A stretch of DNA of 64,000 nt from Pogostemon cablin (taxonomy: Eukaryota; Streptophyta; Magnoliopsida; Lamiales; Lamiaceae). The position numbers and the translations under genes are program-made. The DNA lies in NCBI GenBank assembly GCA_023678885.1, contig CM042970.1, positions 5,496,355-5,560,354 on the forward strand. Direction: 5' to 3'. Under the pieces are notes generated by a model. It made no database searches. It was not told the DNA's origin and saw only the letters and a program-made list of their open reading frames with translations. This document shows positions 46,674-57,890 of this stretch, piece by piece; positions within the stretch are counted from its first letter, which is position 1, and each line of letters begins with the position of its first letter.

Positions 46674-49600
46674 CCTATAGCCCAATTTTTTTTAATGAAT
46701 TCCAGATGGCATCTCCTAACTGAACTTGGTTAGATCAGAGTAGAAACCTCCGTCGATCAACTTCCACTTTGTAACTAACAGAATGGAGCAAATAGTGTAG
46801 ACATGTACCACCATATATTAAGAAGTAAGCAAAATAAAACAAGGAAACAAAAGGGTAGAAACAGATGGAGGAGAACATGACTAAATGCATCATTAGTAAC
46901 AAAGAGGAGTACTGCATGTTTCCATAAACAATATTTGAATATGTTACCAAAGGAATCAACAGCATTAAGCTTAAGTTCGACAGCAATATTGACTAAATTA
47001 AACTGATAGAACACTACTATAAACTAAATCCTTTATGGATTCCGCCATTTAACAACTACCAACTACTGGAAGGGAATTAGAAGATACATCCACAAGATCA
47101 AAAGCTTACACATAAAATAATTTATAAATCTTATTCAGCTATAATTGGCAAAGCATATAAAAGGAAAACTAAAATTGAAGATATAACTTGTCATAATTTT
47201 TTACATAACATTAAAAGAATAACTATAATACTATTCCAGATAAGTTGCAAATTGTGCACCGAGTAGTTAGCTTCTGTATTACTTAATATAGTTCCCGAAG
47301 TACAGATAACAGCTCCTATGTCATTAAAACATAGGTATTATTTAGCTAATGGCTATGATCTAATACTAGATACATGTAGCGTTATTGCCAAATCAACAAA
47401 GGATCAATGTTGAGAAGGAACGATTAGATACTACTGGAGACGAAGAGCTATATCAACAATAAATGCTATGGGATCAAGTAAATTGTTGGAATGACAAAGT
47501 AATAAGTGAATCACATATAATCATGTGATTATCGAGTGGTCATTAAAAAAAAAAAGAAAATAATTTGATTTCTTGGTCAACAAGACTTTGCAATCACAAC
47601 AGACCCCTCCAGGTGGGTTCAGCTTCACAACCTGAAGCACTCTACAACCTCCCACAAAAAAAGGACATTAGAAAACAGATGCCACATATTTGCATAAATT
47701 ATAAATAAATAAACTCATTCATGAAGGCACAGAGAGACATTTTGGGGATGTACTTCAGATCCAAAATACAAATCCTATACCACATGGGGCTGCCCACAGG
47801 AAATGTAACTTAACAGACAACAGCATGGGCTATGCTGGGTATTAAACAAACTATAAAGCATAGTTGTTAAAAGCGAGAGGCGCACCTAGGCGCGTGCCTC
47901 AGCTACATTTTGCCTAAAATTGAATTTACAATGTGTATACAAAAATATATCATACTTACAATCATATTACCTAACTAAACTAAGGTAAAAATCACATAAC
48001 ATCACATAATGATACATAATAACTCATAATAGCATTATAAAAGATAAAACATACACACAAATAAAGTTCAAGTAAGCGGCAGATGGTGGAGGTGAAGGCA
48101 GCCCATCTTTTCGTCTTTGTTTTGAAAGTTCAAGTACTAACCCTAACCCTAAAAGGCGCACCGAGGCGCACCTAGGCACGCGCCTTTGATACATGCGCCT
48201 GGAATGGCAAAAAATCATCAATCTAGGCGCAGACCCATGCGCCTCAGCGCATCGGCGCCTCAGGCGCGCCTTTAACAACTATGCTATGAAAGAGACATTA
48301 AATTAGGTTCAAGAGATGTCATTGGTGAAAATAGAACTAGCATAGAGAAACCATAACAGGAAGGATATATGTCTGTTGGACAGTGGGATAACTTGATAGA
48401 TCGTAAAAAATGACTTGCATGCATAAGTTTTGGGTTACTAGGCATTCTTGTAATTTACTTCATTTAAGGGGATAAATAGTTTGTTGTTTGTTGACACTGC
48501 TGGACACCAAAGGGAACTTGGTTATACATAGCTCAGTTGTGTAGAATTAAATGAATAAGTGTACAATTGTGTTTATTTTCCAAGATTGTCATTTGAGAGA
48601 TTTTCTTTTAGTGAAACCATTTCATTTTGGAACCAATGTGCTTTTAAAAAGCAAAATTGATTGGTTTGAGTTGATTTGGATATGATCTTTACGGAGGAAA
48701 TGCACATACTTTTATTTTAAATGAGATTACACTTGAAAAGATAATGCATGGCAGCAGGACTACACACCTCTTACTGGTGACTACAAACTAATTCAGTTTC
48801 TAGTCTCTAAACAAAATCTAAAAGAATTGTGTTAGCTTCTCTCTTCTTTTCATACATTCTCAATTTCTCATTCAACTCAACAAAAACATATGTTGCGGTA
48901 TACAACATCGCTCTGTTCAGTTTATTCTTATTCAATTATGCTTCACCAATTTTAGAATTTTTCCTAGTATTCATTTCCAATAACAATTACCAACAATTCA
49001 GAGAAAAAGTATCCTAATAAGCAACATGCAGAAATATTTAAACATGCAGTGTCTTCAAATATCTAGTAGTAAGCAAATTGTAATTAAACATACTACATTT
49101 CCATAAGGAATCTCATCACATTGATGCTGCTCTCAAATTTTCAAGTGGGATGTAATTAAACATGCATGCATAACTCTATGCAAATTGGATTTTATTTACA
49201 TACCCGGATGCAATTTTTGGAAGTTCCAACAACTGCCCATACTCTAGACAAAAAGTATATGCAGAAGCTACAGCTTCTGTAACCCTAAAAATTTATCACA
49301 AGGGAACAAAGAGTTGATGCCAACACAACTAAAAAGACAAAAATAACGAGGGCCATTCCCCTGTAGGATGCTTACAGAAACCAAATTTCCATAAATGCAA
49401 CACCATACTTCGACAAGGGAGTACTTGCATATAAGTATATTATTATTATAAAATCTTAGCTAACAGAGTTAAAAAAAAACTAAAGAGTCCAAACCCCACC
49501 AGAAAGCAGAGTACAGATAAAGCATATTCAAAGACCTATTATATCTCCAATTAATGCAGATGTGAAAGAAAAATTGAGCACAAGAGCCCGAGAAAAAACC

Positions 49601-49975
49601 CTCCCTAAACTAGAAGTACATGCATCTTCAAACTAAGCACTCATGAATTGGCACAAAATTTGAACCCTCCTATTATTTGGGGAAGACAGTACGGCCAGAT
49701 ATACCAATTGGGAAGAAATTCTTTAAAAGAAGAAAAAATTATCCGAGCCCTATTGTTCGGAAGGATGTCAAATTTCATGCTAGTTGAAAAATGGCATCAT
49801 TCATAACGGATAAGAATCACACAAGAATGAAAAGAAAATGAGTACCCCTCGAATGGGGAAGCGGAGCAACGACGGCGAATGTCGGAATCGAGTGGTGGAG
49901 GCACGGCGGAGGTATACGATTGGCAATCAGATGATGGAACGACGTTTCTTCTTCTATCTTCTTAAACCCTAGGTT
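46674..49975 (-). other. Cyclin T leader: 5' untranslated exon and 3.2-kb leader intron
   Basis: The coding exon begins at an acceptor TATAG|GAGCTGCAA (46674). A GC-richer exon-like block, minus-strand 49970-49857, ends CCCATTCGAGG|GTACTC and is the best 5' untranslated exon. A telo-box-like AAACCCTA (49964-49971, plus orientation) lies at its start. One MITE lies in the intron. The assignment of the leader intron is inferred, since no transcript is available; an additional small exon near 49.2 kb cannot be excluded. Confidence 0.55.
47859..48283. mobile_element. MITE with GGCGC-rich inverted ends in the cyclin T leader intron
   Basis: Left end CATAGTTGTTAAAAGCG and right end CGCCTTTAACAACTATG form a terminal inverted repeat. 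Subterminal blocks GGCGCACCTAGGCGCG and GCGCCTCAGGCGCGCC add a second palindromic layer. Flanks CTATAAAG (47851-47858) and CTATGAAA (48284-48291) match at 6 of 8 positions and may be an old 8-bp duplication, suggesting hAT. No coding sequence. Confidence 0.75.
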
Positions 49976-50529
49976 GGTCGCCTATTAGTATAAACTGTGT
50001 ATTGTCTTTAATTAAATAAAACGCGTTTTCGAGTCACGTGGAGACGCTTGCGATAAAATGCCAATTTTAGTTTGAAGCAATTAAAAAAATAAAAAATAAA
50101 AATCCAACTTTTAGTAAAAAGTTTTAAAATGTCCAATTTAAGAACGTTACAAAATTATATCGAGTAAATATTTTTTTAAAGAATCAAGTTATTTATCAAA
50201 TCAAAATTTGTATCGAGTTAAATAAAAAATTGATTTGATAATATTTTTTCCAAAAGTTTGAAAAGATGGCGGAGTACATTTTATTTTAACTTAATAGGAG
50301 TACTTTTTATTTATATATCATGCAATTTTGTATCAATTGTTTTTTTTTGGACATTATTAAACTTTAAAAAAAATATTTTAATTATGTAAAAAAAATATAG
50401 AGTAATGTATTTTATTTATATAACAATCATACTTTAATAATAGATTGATACGTCTCATAAACTGCCAAAATAAAATATTATTTATTAAAATTTTAATAAT
50501 ATTAAATATAATATTTGAAATATACTGTA
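49976..50529. other. Intergenic AT-rich sequence
   Basis: Upstream of the cyclin T leader. Low complexity, no gene or element recognised. Confidence 0.5.
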
Positions 50530-50913
50530 TAAAAGTAGAATAAATTCAATCTTAGCCATCTATTTTTAAAATAAATCTTAATCACCCATTAAAATAATTA
50601 TAATTATGATATTTTCAAATTAGAAAATAAGATATTATTTTTTAAAACCTAAATAATATTAAATATATTATTTGAATATATTCAAAATTTTCAAATAAAT
50701 CTAAATCACCCATTAAAATAATTAAATAAATATAACTATTACTTTTTCAATATTTTCAAATCAGGAAATAAGATATTATTTATTAAAAATTAAATAATAT
50801 TAAATATATTTGTAAGCAAACAAAATTCACAGTCCAATTAAATGACAACAAGTGAATTTTCATGATTACAATATCAATTTTAATTTATTATATTTTATTT
50901 TTAATTTAAATGA

Positions 50914-51150
50914 GGCTTACAAGCCTGCAGAATAGATGTCAAATCAAATATTGATCAATCAAATTGCATGGATAAAAAGGCTTAAGCCCGTAGAATTAGG
51001 TCAAATCAGTCATTGACCAATCAAATTGCGAGTTATCTATGGGGCTTCCTCACCCTTCACCTATATAAGGAGTCCTCCCCCATTCATTCTAGACACACCG
51101 AGAGTGATTCTCTACGAAGATCAAGACTTCAGAGTTGTTTGAATAGTTCT
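50914..51150 (+). promoter_or_regulatory. Promoter-like segment with TATA box, probable LTR or pararetroviral-type remnant
   Basis: A direct repeat of about 65 bp (50914-50968 and 50979-51029, sharing GACCAATCAAATTGC-like ends) is followed by CTATATAAGGAG (51061-51072) and a CT-rich stretch with CATTCATTCTAGACAC. The arrangement resembles LTR or pararetrovirus-type promoters. There is no coding sequence with it, so only a regulatory remnant is inferred. Confidence 0.35.
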
Positions 51151-51154
51151 AAAA

Positions 51155-51660
51155 ATTCTTCAACGAGAATCAACTCAAGAACGGAATAAATTTGGGATTT
51201 AGGTTCTAAACCGCCCAGATCAAGCGGGATTCAGGTGCTAAACCGTCTGGATTTAAGCGTTCTTAAGTCAAGTTCTTCAGTGAACGACCTATAATATGGG
51301 ATTCAGGTGCTAAACCGCTCGCACTTAAGCCTGCTTAAGTCAAAGTTCTTCCAAGAACGACCTATAATATGGGATTCAGGTGTTAAATTGATCGGATTTA
51401 AGCGTTCTTAAGTCAAGTTCTTTAGTGAACGACCTATAATATGGGATTCAGATCCTAAACCGCTAGGATTTAATCCTGCTCAAGTCAAAGTTCTTCCAAG
51501 AACGGCCTATAATCTGGGATTTAAGCGTTCTTAAGACAAGTTCTTCAGTAAACGACCTATAATCTGGGATTCAGGTGCTAAATCCCTCGGATTTAAGTCT
51601 ACTTAATTCAAAGTTCTTCCAAGAACGACCTATAATTTAGGATTCAGGTGCTAATCTCAG
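51155..51660. repeat. Tandem array with about 73-bp units of two alternating types
   Basis: The motif AGTTCTT begins at 51271, 51344, 51416, 51489, 51539 and 51612 (spacing 73, 72, 73, 50, 73). Type A reads TTCTTCAGTGAACGACC and type B TTCTTCCAAGAACGACC, and they alternate. Each is followed by TATAATATGGGATTCAGG and CTAAACCGCTCGGATTTAAG. A degenerate start lies near 51157. Confidence 0.85.
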
Positions 51661-51917
51661 TCACCCATTAAAATAATTAAATAATTATAATTATAACTTT
51701 TTCAAATTAGGAAATAATATATTATTAAAAGAGAATAACTGACCATCTATTTCTTAAACAAATCTCAGCCAACCATTAAAATAATTAAATAATTATAATT
51801 ATGACATTTTCAAATTAGGAAAAAGATATTATTAAAGTAGAATAAATCTAATCCTAATTATCTATTTCTTAAACAAATCTCAGCCACCCATTAAAATAAT
51901 TAAATAGTTATAATTAT

Positions 51918-51962
51918 GAATTTAGGTTTTAGGTTTTAGGGTTATGGTTTAGGGTTTTATGG
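51918..51962. repeat. Interstitial telomere-like repeats
   Basis: Degenerate TTTAGGG-type units (TTTAGGTTTTAGGTTTTAGG) inside the AT-rich array. Confidence 0.65.
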
Positions 51963-52110
51963 TTTTCTATAATTATTTCCGTGCAAAACACAAATGAGAT
52001 AATTAAAAAATATAAATAAAGAAATAATACGACAACAAAATTCAAACCACACCAAAACCGGATGAGAGAAGGTCAAACAAATCTCAGCCACCTATTAAAA
52101 TAATTAAATA

Positions 52111-52325
52111 CTCCCTCCGTCCGGATTCAAGGGTGTCATTTGCTTTTGGGCACGAATATTAAGAAATATTGTTATTTAATGTGTAGTGGGTAGTTGTATT
52201 AGTGGAGGTGTAGGTCCCATTTTTTAATTATATTAGTGGGTGTGTGTGGATAAAAAAAGTAATTAAACCCTTGGTGGCGGACACCCAAAATGAAAAAATA
52301 TACCCTTGAAAGCGGACGGATGAAG
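52111..52325. mobile_element. Stowaway-type MITE
   Basis: Terminal repeats CTCCCTCCGTCC and (inverse) CTTCATCCGTCC, flanked by TA at 52109-52110 and 52326-52327, length 215 bp, no ORF. These are hallmarks of Stowaway (Tc1/mariner) MITEs. Confidence 0.88.
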
Positions 52326-52547
52326 TAATTATAATTATGACTTTTTTAAATTAGGAAATAAGATATTAATAAAGCAGAATAAATCCAATCCTGACCATCT
52401 ATTTCTTAAACAAATTTCAACCACCCATTAAAATAATTAAATAGTTAAAATTATGAATTTAGGGTAGAATAAATTCAATCGTGACCATATATTTCTTAAA
52501 CAAATCTCAGCCACACATTAAAATAATTTTAAATAATTATAATTATA

Positions 52548-52600
52548 AATTTAGGGTTTAGGAGTTTAGGGTTTAGGGTTTAGTGTTTTAGGGTTTATAG
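52548..52600. repeat. Interstitial telomere-like repeats
   Basis: About six TTTAGGG-related units, including GTTTAGGGTTTAGGGTTTAG. Plant telomere repeat is TTTAGGG. The run is short and imperfect. Confidence 0.75.
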
Positions 52601-52827
52601 GATAATGTTTGCAGAGGGTCAAATCTTAACCATCTATTTCTTAAACAAATCTCAACCACTCATTATAATAATTAAAAATCTTAATTATGACTTTTTCAAT
52701 AATTAAATAATTATTAACCCATAAAAGCAGAATAAATCGAATCCTGACCATCAATTCCTCAAACAAATCTCAGTCAACCATTAAAATAATTAAATAATTA
52801 TAATTATGACTTTTCAAATTAGAAATA

Positions 52828-53053
52828 CTCCCTCCGTCCCACCCAAAGGGTGATGTTTGCTTTTTGTACGTGGATTAAGAAGCATTATTACTTAATGTGT
52901 TGTGAGTAGTTGTATTAGTGGGAGTGTAGGCTCCATATTTTAATTGTATTAGTGGATGTATGTGGGTTCCATATGTGTAAAAAAGAAAAGAGGATTCTTT
53001 TGGTGAGACGCCCAAAATGAAAAAAATGAACCCTTTGATTGGGACAGAGAGAC
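52828..53053. mobile_element. Stowaway-type MITE, second copy
   Basis: Related to 52111-52325 in its core (AGTTGTATTAGTGG, CACCCAAAATGAAAAAA-like). Ends CTCCCTCCGTCCC and (inverse) GTCTCTCTGTCCC, flanked by TA at 52826-52827 and 53054-53055. Confidence 0.85.
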
Positions 53054-53340
53054 TAAGATATTATTAAAGTAGAATAATTCCAATTCTGACCATCTTTTTC
53101 TTAGACAAATCTCAGCCACCCATTAACATAATTAAATAATTATACTTATGAATTTAGAGTTTAGGGTTTTATGGTTTATGACATAATGTTTGCAGAGGAC
53201 CAAATCCTGAACATCCATTTCTTATACAAATCTCAGCTACCCATTAAAATAATTAAATAATTATAATTATAACTTTTTCAATAATTATATAATTATTAAC
53301 CCAACAATTGCAAATAATTGTTAAAAATATCATAAAAATC

Positions 53341-53877
53341 AAAAAATAAATATATGCCAATTTTTTAATAATTATTAACCATATGACAACAATATATACA
53401 CATTATTTCGTGAAATTAAGAAATCTTATTTAATTTAAAACTTTAATAATCTCATTAAAATATTATATCTATCAATCCATTACATATTAAAATATATATT
53501 CAGATCAATATACAATCACTAAACGTAATTTTCATGGCGAGCTGGGGAATATAAGTTAAAAAAATTTCCAAAGTTTTTAAAGAATAATCAATTCGTAATA
53601 ATTACATTTAGTATACATGCACTTTTTTTTTCATACACGTAATGAGCAGAAAGTGTGCAGAGTTACTGCATGGGCAAAGGGTCGGTTACACCCCTGATCT
53701 TATCTCATGGGATCAAATTAGTCATTAATCTTATTTTTTGTTCATCCAAGCCATTTTCATCTTTAACTTGGATCAAATGAGCCCCTCAATTCTCTTAAAA
53801 TAAAACATTTATACACTCACTTCAGAAATAATTCAAACGACGTTTAAATATAAAGGCACTATTCTCTTTCCTTCTTC
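53341..53877. other. Intergenic sequence
   Basis: AT-rich. On the minus strand it follows the putative last exon at 53878-54003, so it may contain that gene's 3' untranslated region. Nothing else recognised. Confidence 0.45.
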
Positions 53878-54003
53878 TTACACCACAAAAGCAACTTCTG
53901 CACCTCTTCCTCGTCGTCTTTTATAAGTTTTCGTCTCCATCTCAAGATCAGCTCTCAATTCTTGCAACTTCCTCAATCTCTCCCTATCAGAATAACTCAG
54001 TCC
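53878..54003 (-). pseudogene. Terminal coding exon interrupted by the hAT transposon
   Basis: Without the transposon, minus-strand bases 63361-63352 join 54003-53878 into an exon. It begins after an acceptor GCGGTGTAG (63362-63370) and reads ALNGLSYSDRERLRKLQELR, then a basic stretch KTYKRRRGRGAE, and ends at TAA 53878-53880. The segment is charged and helix-like with no family I recognise. The transposon now separates the acceptor from almost all of the exon, so a normal transcript would have to splice out or read through 9.3 kb. Frame continuity with the right-edge exon is not established. Confidence 0.4.
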
Positions 54004-54011
54004 ATTAAGAG
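54004..54011. other. 8-bp target site duplication of the hAT element, left
   Basis: ATTAAGAG, identical to 63352-63359. Confidence 0.95.
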
Positions 54012-54918
54012 TAGACATGCACCGATTAACTAGAATCGCCGGTTCCAACTGGAGAATCGCCGATTTTAATCGGAACCAGCGGTTAACGAACTGGAAAAAA
54101 TATAATCGAAACCGGTAGGACACGGTTCGATTTCGGTTCCAGCATGTCGAAAACCAAAACTGACGGTTCGAATCGCCGGTTCACCGTTAAAATCGTCGTT
54201 TTTTTATTTTTTTAATTTTTTTAACGGTCCTGATCATCTAGCCTTTGGAGATCGATGGTGCAAAAAACTGATCGTTGGGCCTTTAAACCGTCGGTTTCGG
54301 CAGGTAAACTGCCGGTTCCGATTTGCTGGTTCAAATTGGCGGTTAGGGTGAGTCGGGCGGGAAATTTTTGAATTTTGAAACTCAAATGTATGGTCGAGAT
54401 TACGTGGCCGTTGCAGATCAACAGACGAGATCCGACGGGAAACCGACAGTACCGCCGGATTTTTTTTTTTTAATTCAAGGGCTGAGATTTTTTTTATTTC
54501 AAATTTTGAAATAGATAGATGAGATCAATTCCGGTCCTCTATAAATACCCGAAGTGTGATCAATTTGAGCACACAACATTCTACTTCTACTCTACACATT
54601 CTCAACTCAAATTCAATTCATATATTTTGCTCTCTCTCACTCAACTTCAAATTTTCAATTCTCTCATTATCATTTTCTATTCTTCACACCTATATTAGTA
54701 TTTCTTGTTTCTTTTTTTACTTCTAGTCTTTTAGTCCATATATATTCAATCTAAAAAAAAGTTCAAGACTCAAAGTTCTCTCATTTCAATTCCCTCATTA
54801 TCATTTTCTATTCTTCCCACCTATACTACTATTATTATACTAGTGTATCTTGTTTCATTCTTACTTCTTCTAGTCTTTTAGTTCATATATATTCATCTTT
54901 TCTTCAATCTAAAAAAAA

Positions 54919-55740
54919 ATGCCTAGAAGAGGTTCTTCTTCATCTGGTGTCTCACCTTCTTCTTCTAGAGGAAAATCCACACACAACACCTTCAATTGTC
55001 CTCCACCACCTCCACGTCAACTTCCAACAACTCTAAAAGATGTTGAACATATTCCTTCGGATGAAGAAATGTTCCCTCATTTGTACAACTTGAATTATAA
55101 GGAGATACTTGGAGATGATTTCCCCTCCAACGACGACAACAAGGATGATATCCAAGTTCAATCACAACAAAGAGCGAGTGGAAGTCAACCAACCTCGGGT
55201 GGTACAGGTACCGGAGACGGAGCCTGAGGCTCTAGCGGAGGCGGAGGATCGACTTGAAGTTCCCCACAAGTGTTACGTTCTGATATATTTTTCATTCACT
55301 TCAAGAAGGAGGCGATTGAGAATTCGAATGAATTCAAAGTTATTTGTAACTATTGTGGCACGAAGTACAAATTCAAGCATGGCGGAGGATATGGAGCGTT
55401 CATCAAGCACATCAACTCAAAACATCCAGACAAGATTGGCATCTCAACCGGTCAAACATAAATAGAACGAGGATTCGCGGCGTCTTCCTGAGGAGAAGGT
55501 TCATCGGCGTCGAGTAATAATCTTTTTAAATTTGACGATGTTAATTATTTGAGATTATACCTTAAACTTATGTGCACCAAACATTTGTCATTTAACTTTG
55601 CCGATAATGTTTTTTTTTTCAAGATTGGGTTAATCTCACTTTAAATCCTCAAGCCCCACCTTTGCATCGTAATAAATGTAAATTGGTGTTGTTAAAGTTG
55701 TTAAATAGTATGGTTCGGTTTTAAAACAAATTTTGCAACA
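54919..55740 (+). pseudogene. hAT transposase N-terminal part with BED zinc finger, broken
   Basis: Reading from ATG 54919 (MPRRGSSSSGVSPSSSRGKS), the same frame meets stops at 55225, 55255 and 55459. The BED finger is SDIFFIHFKKEAIENSNEFK followed by CNYCGTKYKFKHGGG and FIKHINSKHP, keeping CxxC and HxxxxH. Similarity continues after the last stop with LNPQAPPLHRNKCK-like sequence to about 55740, in part in other frames. It would bind the transposon ends. The next part of the transposase is absent. Confidence 0.85.
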
Positions 55741-56385
55741 ATTACCTCATAAAATCCTCAAGCCCCACCTTCTATCCTTGCTAAGCCACTTGATGCCTGC
55801 CTTCAAGGTCGTAACTTGCCTCTTCCATTCCACTTCTCATCTTACTCGGTTCCACACATCCATCGTGAATGGGCAACTAAAGAACAAGTGGTCTCTAGTC
55901 TCGCTGCATCCCACACATAAAATGCACTCCACCGAGCCTTCTAATCACCTCCATCTATCCATGGTTAGTAGCTGGTTCCTTAGGGCGATCCACATTCTGA
56001 ACGAATGCTTCTGAGGAACCCATGGACTCCACATCTTTTTGTAGATAAATTGTACGGGAGTATTGTCGGCAACTTCCCGAAACAATTTACCCACTCGAAG
56101 CTTTCTATCTCCAAGCACGCAATGAATGAGGCAACGATGTCACCTCTGATCCGTGCTCTAACTCTTGTCTCTTGCTCGAAAGATGTCCTTCCATACTATC
56201 GAAGCACTGTAGTAAACTTCGACATCCTGACTCTCTAGCTGTAACCTGTCAAGCTCGGTTCTTGCATGTTCAGCTCTTTCAGCGATATGACTGAAATCCC
56301 TCTTACCAAGGAGATGCAATTTTAGCTTGAGGAGTTTCAATCTACGGCAGACACTGAACTGCAGAGTACCATTCACATATGAATC

Positions 56386-57270
56386 TCATACTTCTCGCAC
56401 AACCTCCAAGAAATCCTCACTGGTCTTCCACATATTCACATATCTGAAAGGTAGCCCCTTCGATACTTCAGTATGAAACACGGTCGCCAATGCAGGACAA
56501 TGATCTGAGATAGAGCCCATAGGCAAAAACTCGGCCTCCACAACCCCTAAGCTCGAGCTCCAGCCCCCATTCACCAACACTCTGTCGATACGACTCCAAC
56601 ATTTGCCATTAGTCCAGGTGAAAAAACACCCCTTAGACTTGGCATCATCCAAACCCATATCAATACAAAACTCCATGAAATCCACTCTCCACCAACTTCT
56701 ATGAGACAGTGTAATTTTAGGACGTTCCTCCGGCCGCCTGACAAAGTTAAAATCTCTGAGGAGCATCCAGAGAGAGTTAACCGCCATGCCGGCCGAGGAG
56801 AGGTGATGCCATAGTCGACGCCTATCGACGACGCCATTACGGGCGTACACAATACTGATATAGAACTCCTGTCGAAAAATCAAACAACGAGTCATACCAG
56901 AAATACACTGCTCATGGAGCACAACAGAACTAACAGTAACCAATGTGGTATCCTACGCAACAACAATAAGCCCACCAGTGGCCAATTCAAAATTATGCAC
57001 AATATTCCATCCCAGAACTATACTACCTACAATGTCCACTACATTATCAGCAGATAACCTAATCTCAAGAAAACTAACAATACACGTATTCGTTTTACAT
57101 ACTAACCTGTGAGCAGCTCGCTGCGAACGAAGGCCACCAACCCTTGCACGTTCCATGCGAAGACCTTCATTGGCGAACACCTGTGGGCTGTCCCCTGCCT
57201 CGTCCTTTCCCAGATACATGCGCAGGTGGTTCCTGGATGATGATTCCAGTCCCGCGGCACCTACCATCAC
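56386..57270 (-). pseudogene. LINE endonuclease domain, broken
   Basis: Two frames together show an APE-type endonuclease: the SFLEIRLSADNVVDI-like start (57270-56953), then LLRDFNFVRRPEERP, GCFFTWTNGKCWSRIDRVL and the terminal motif ISDHCPALATV (56943-56386). It would nick target DNA to prime reverse transcription. A stop near 56950 separates the halves, and the catalytic N-terminal residues are not all recognisable. Confidence 0.75.
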
Positions 57271-57890
57271 TTCTCAGCCATCCTCTCGGAGGAGGAGAAC
57301 GGCCCATACGGTTCACCGCCTCCTCATCCTCGGATTCCTCCGCTTCCAATGCCCAAGTCTTTCTAGTGTTTACTTGGGCCGACTGCTTCCCGTCGCATTT
57401 CCTAATTCTCGAATCATCCGGGTCCAGTGGGTTGAGAATTTGATATTTACTGTAGGAATTGGATTTCTTATTCTTAATTCCACTCCTCGAGCTCCTTTTT
57501 TTTTTATTCTTCGAAAAAACCTCCTGGAAGCCTTTCTCATCAACTCCAGTAGAGACAACTGCAGTTTCACGATCCCTTCGTCGGCTTTCTTCTCAACCTT
57601 GTCTTGAGAATCACAATCTGCTACCATATGACTGAATTTCCTGCACATAGTAAATACTCTGTGAGACGTTCATACAACATAGTTTGAGTGAAATTAACCC
57701 CACGGTAGTTGAATGTAACTTCTTTCGGTAGCTCTTGTGAGACATCAATGTCAATCTGGACACGAACGAAAGAAACCTTATCAGTCTTAATCGAGGTTTC
57801 ATCGACCATGATAGGTCTTCCGATCAGAGAGACGACCTTACTGATGTGATTTTTCGACTATAGCTCCAACAAAAAAGATGGCAGCCGAAT

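Larger units (their letters stand above)
50530..53340. repeat. Satellite-like AT-rich array
   Basis: A module with CCATCTATTTCTTAAACAAA, TCTCAGCCACCCATTAAAAT, AATTAAATAATTATAATTAT and TTTTCAAATTAGGAAATAAG recurs about twelve times. Examples are near 50550, 50690, 51660, 51740, 51850, 52075, 52390, 52480, 52620, 52740, 53090 and 53210. Spacing varies between about 75 and 300 bp because other elements interrupt it. No coding sequence. Confidence 0.8.

Noticed and set aside
51155..51660. CRISPR-like array
   Set aside because: Units are contiguous tandem repeats with no unique spacers, and this is a plant genome.
55606..55622. Poly-T run as the LINE 3' poly(A) junction
   Set aside because: The hAT reading frame continues through it (FFFQDWVNLTLNPQ), so the LINE boundary must be further right.
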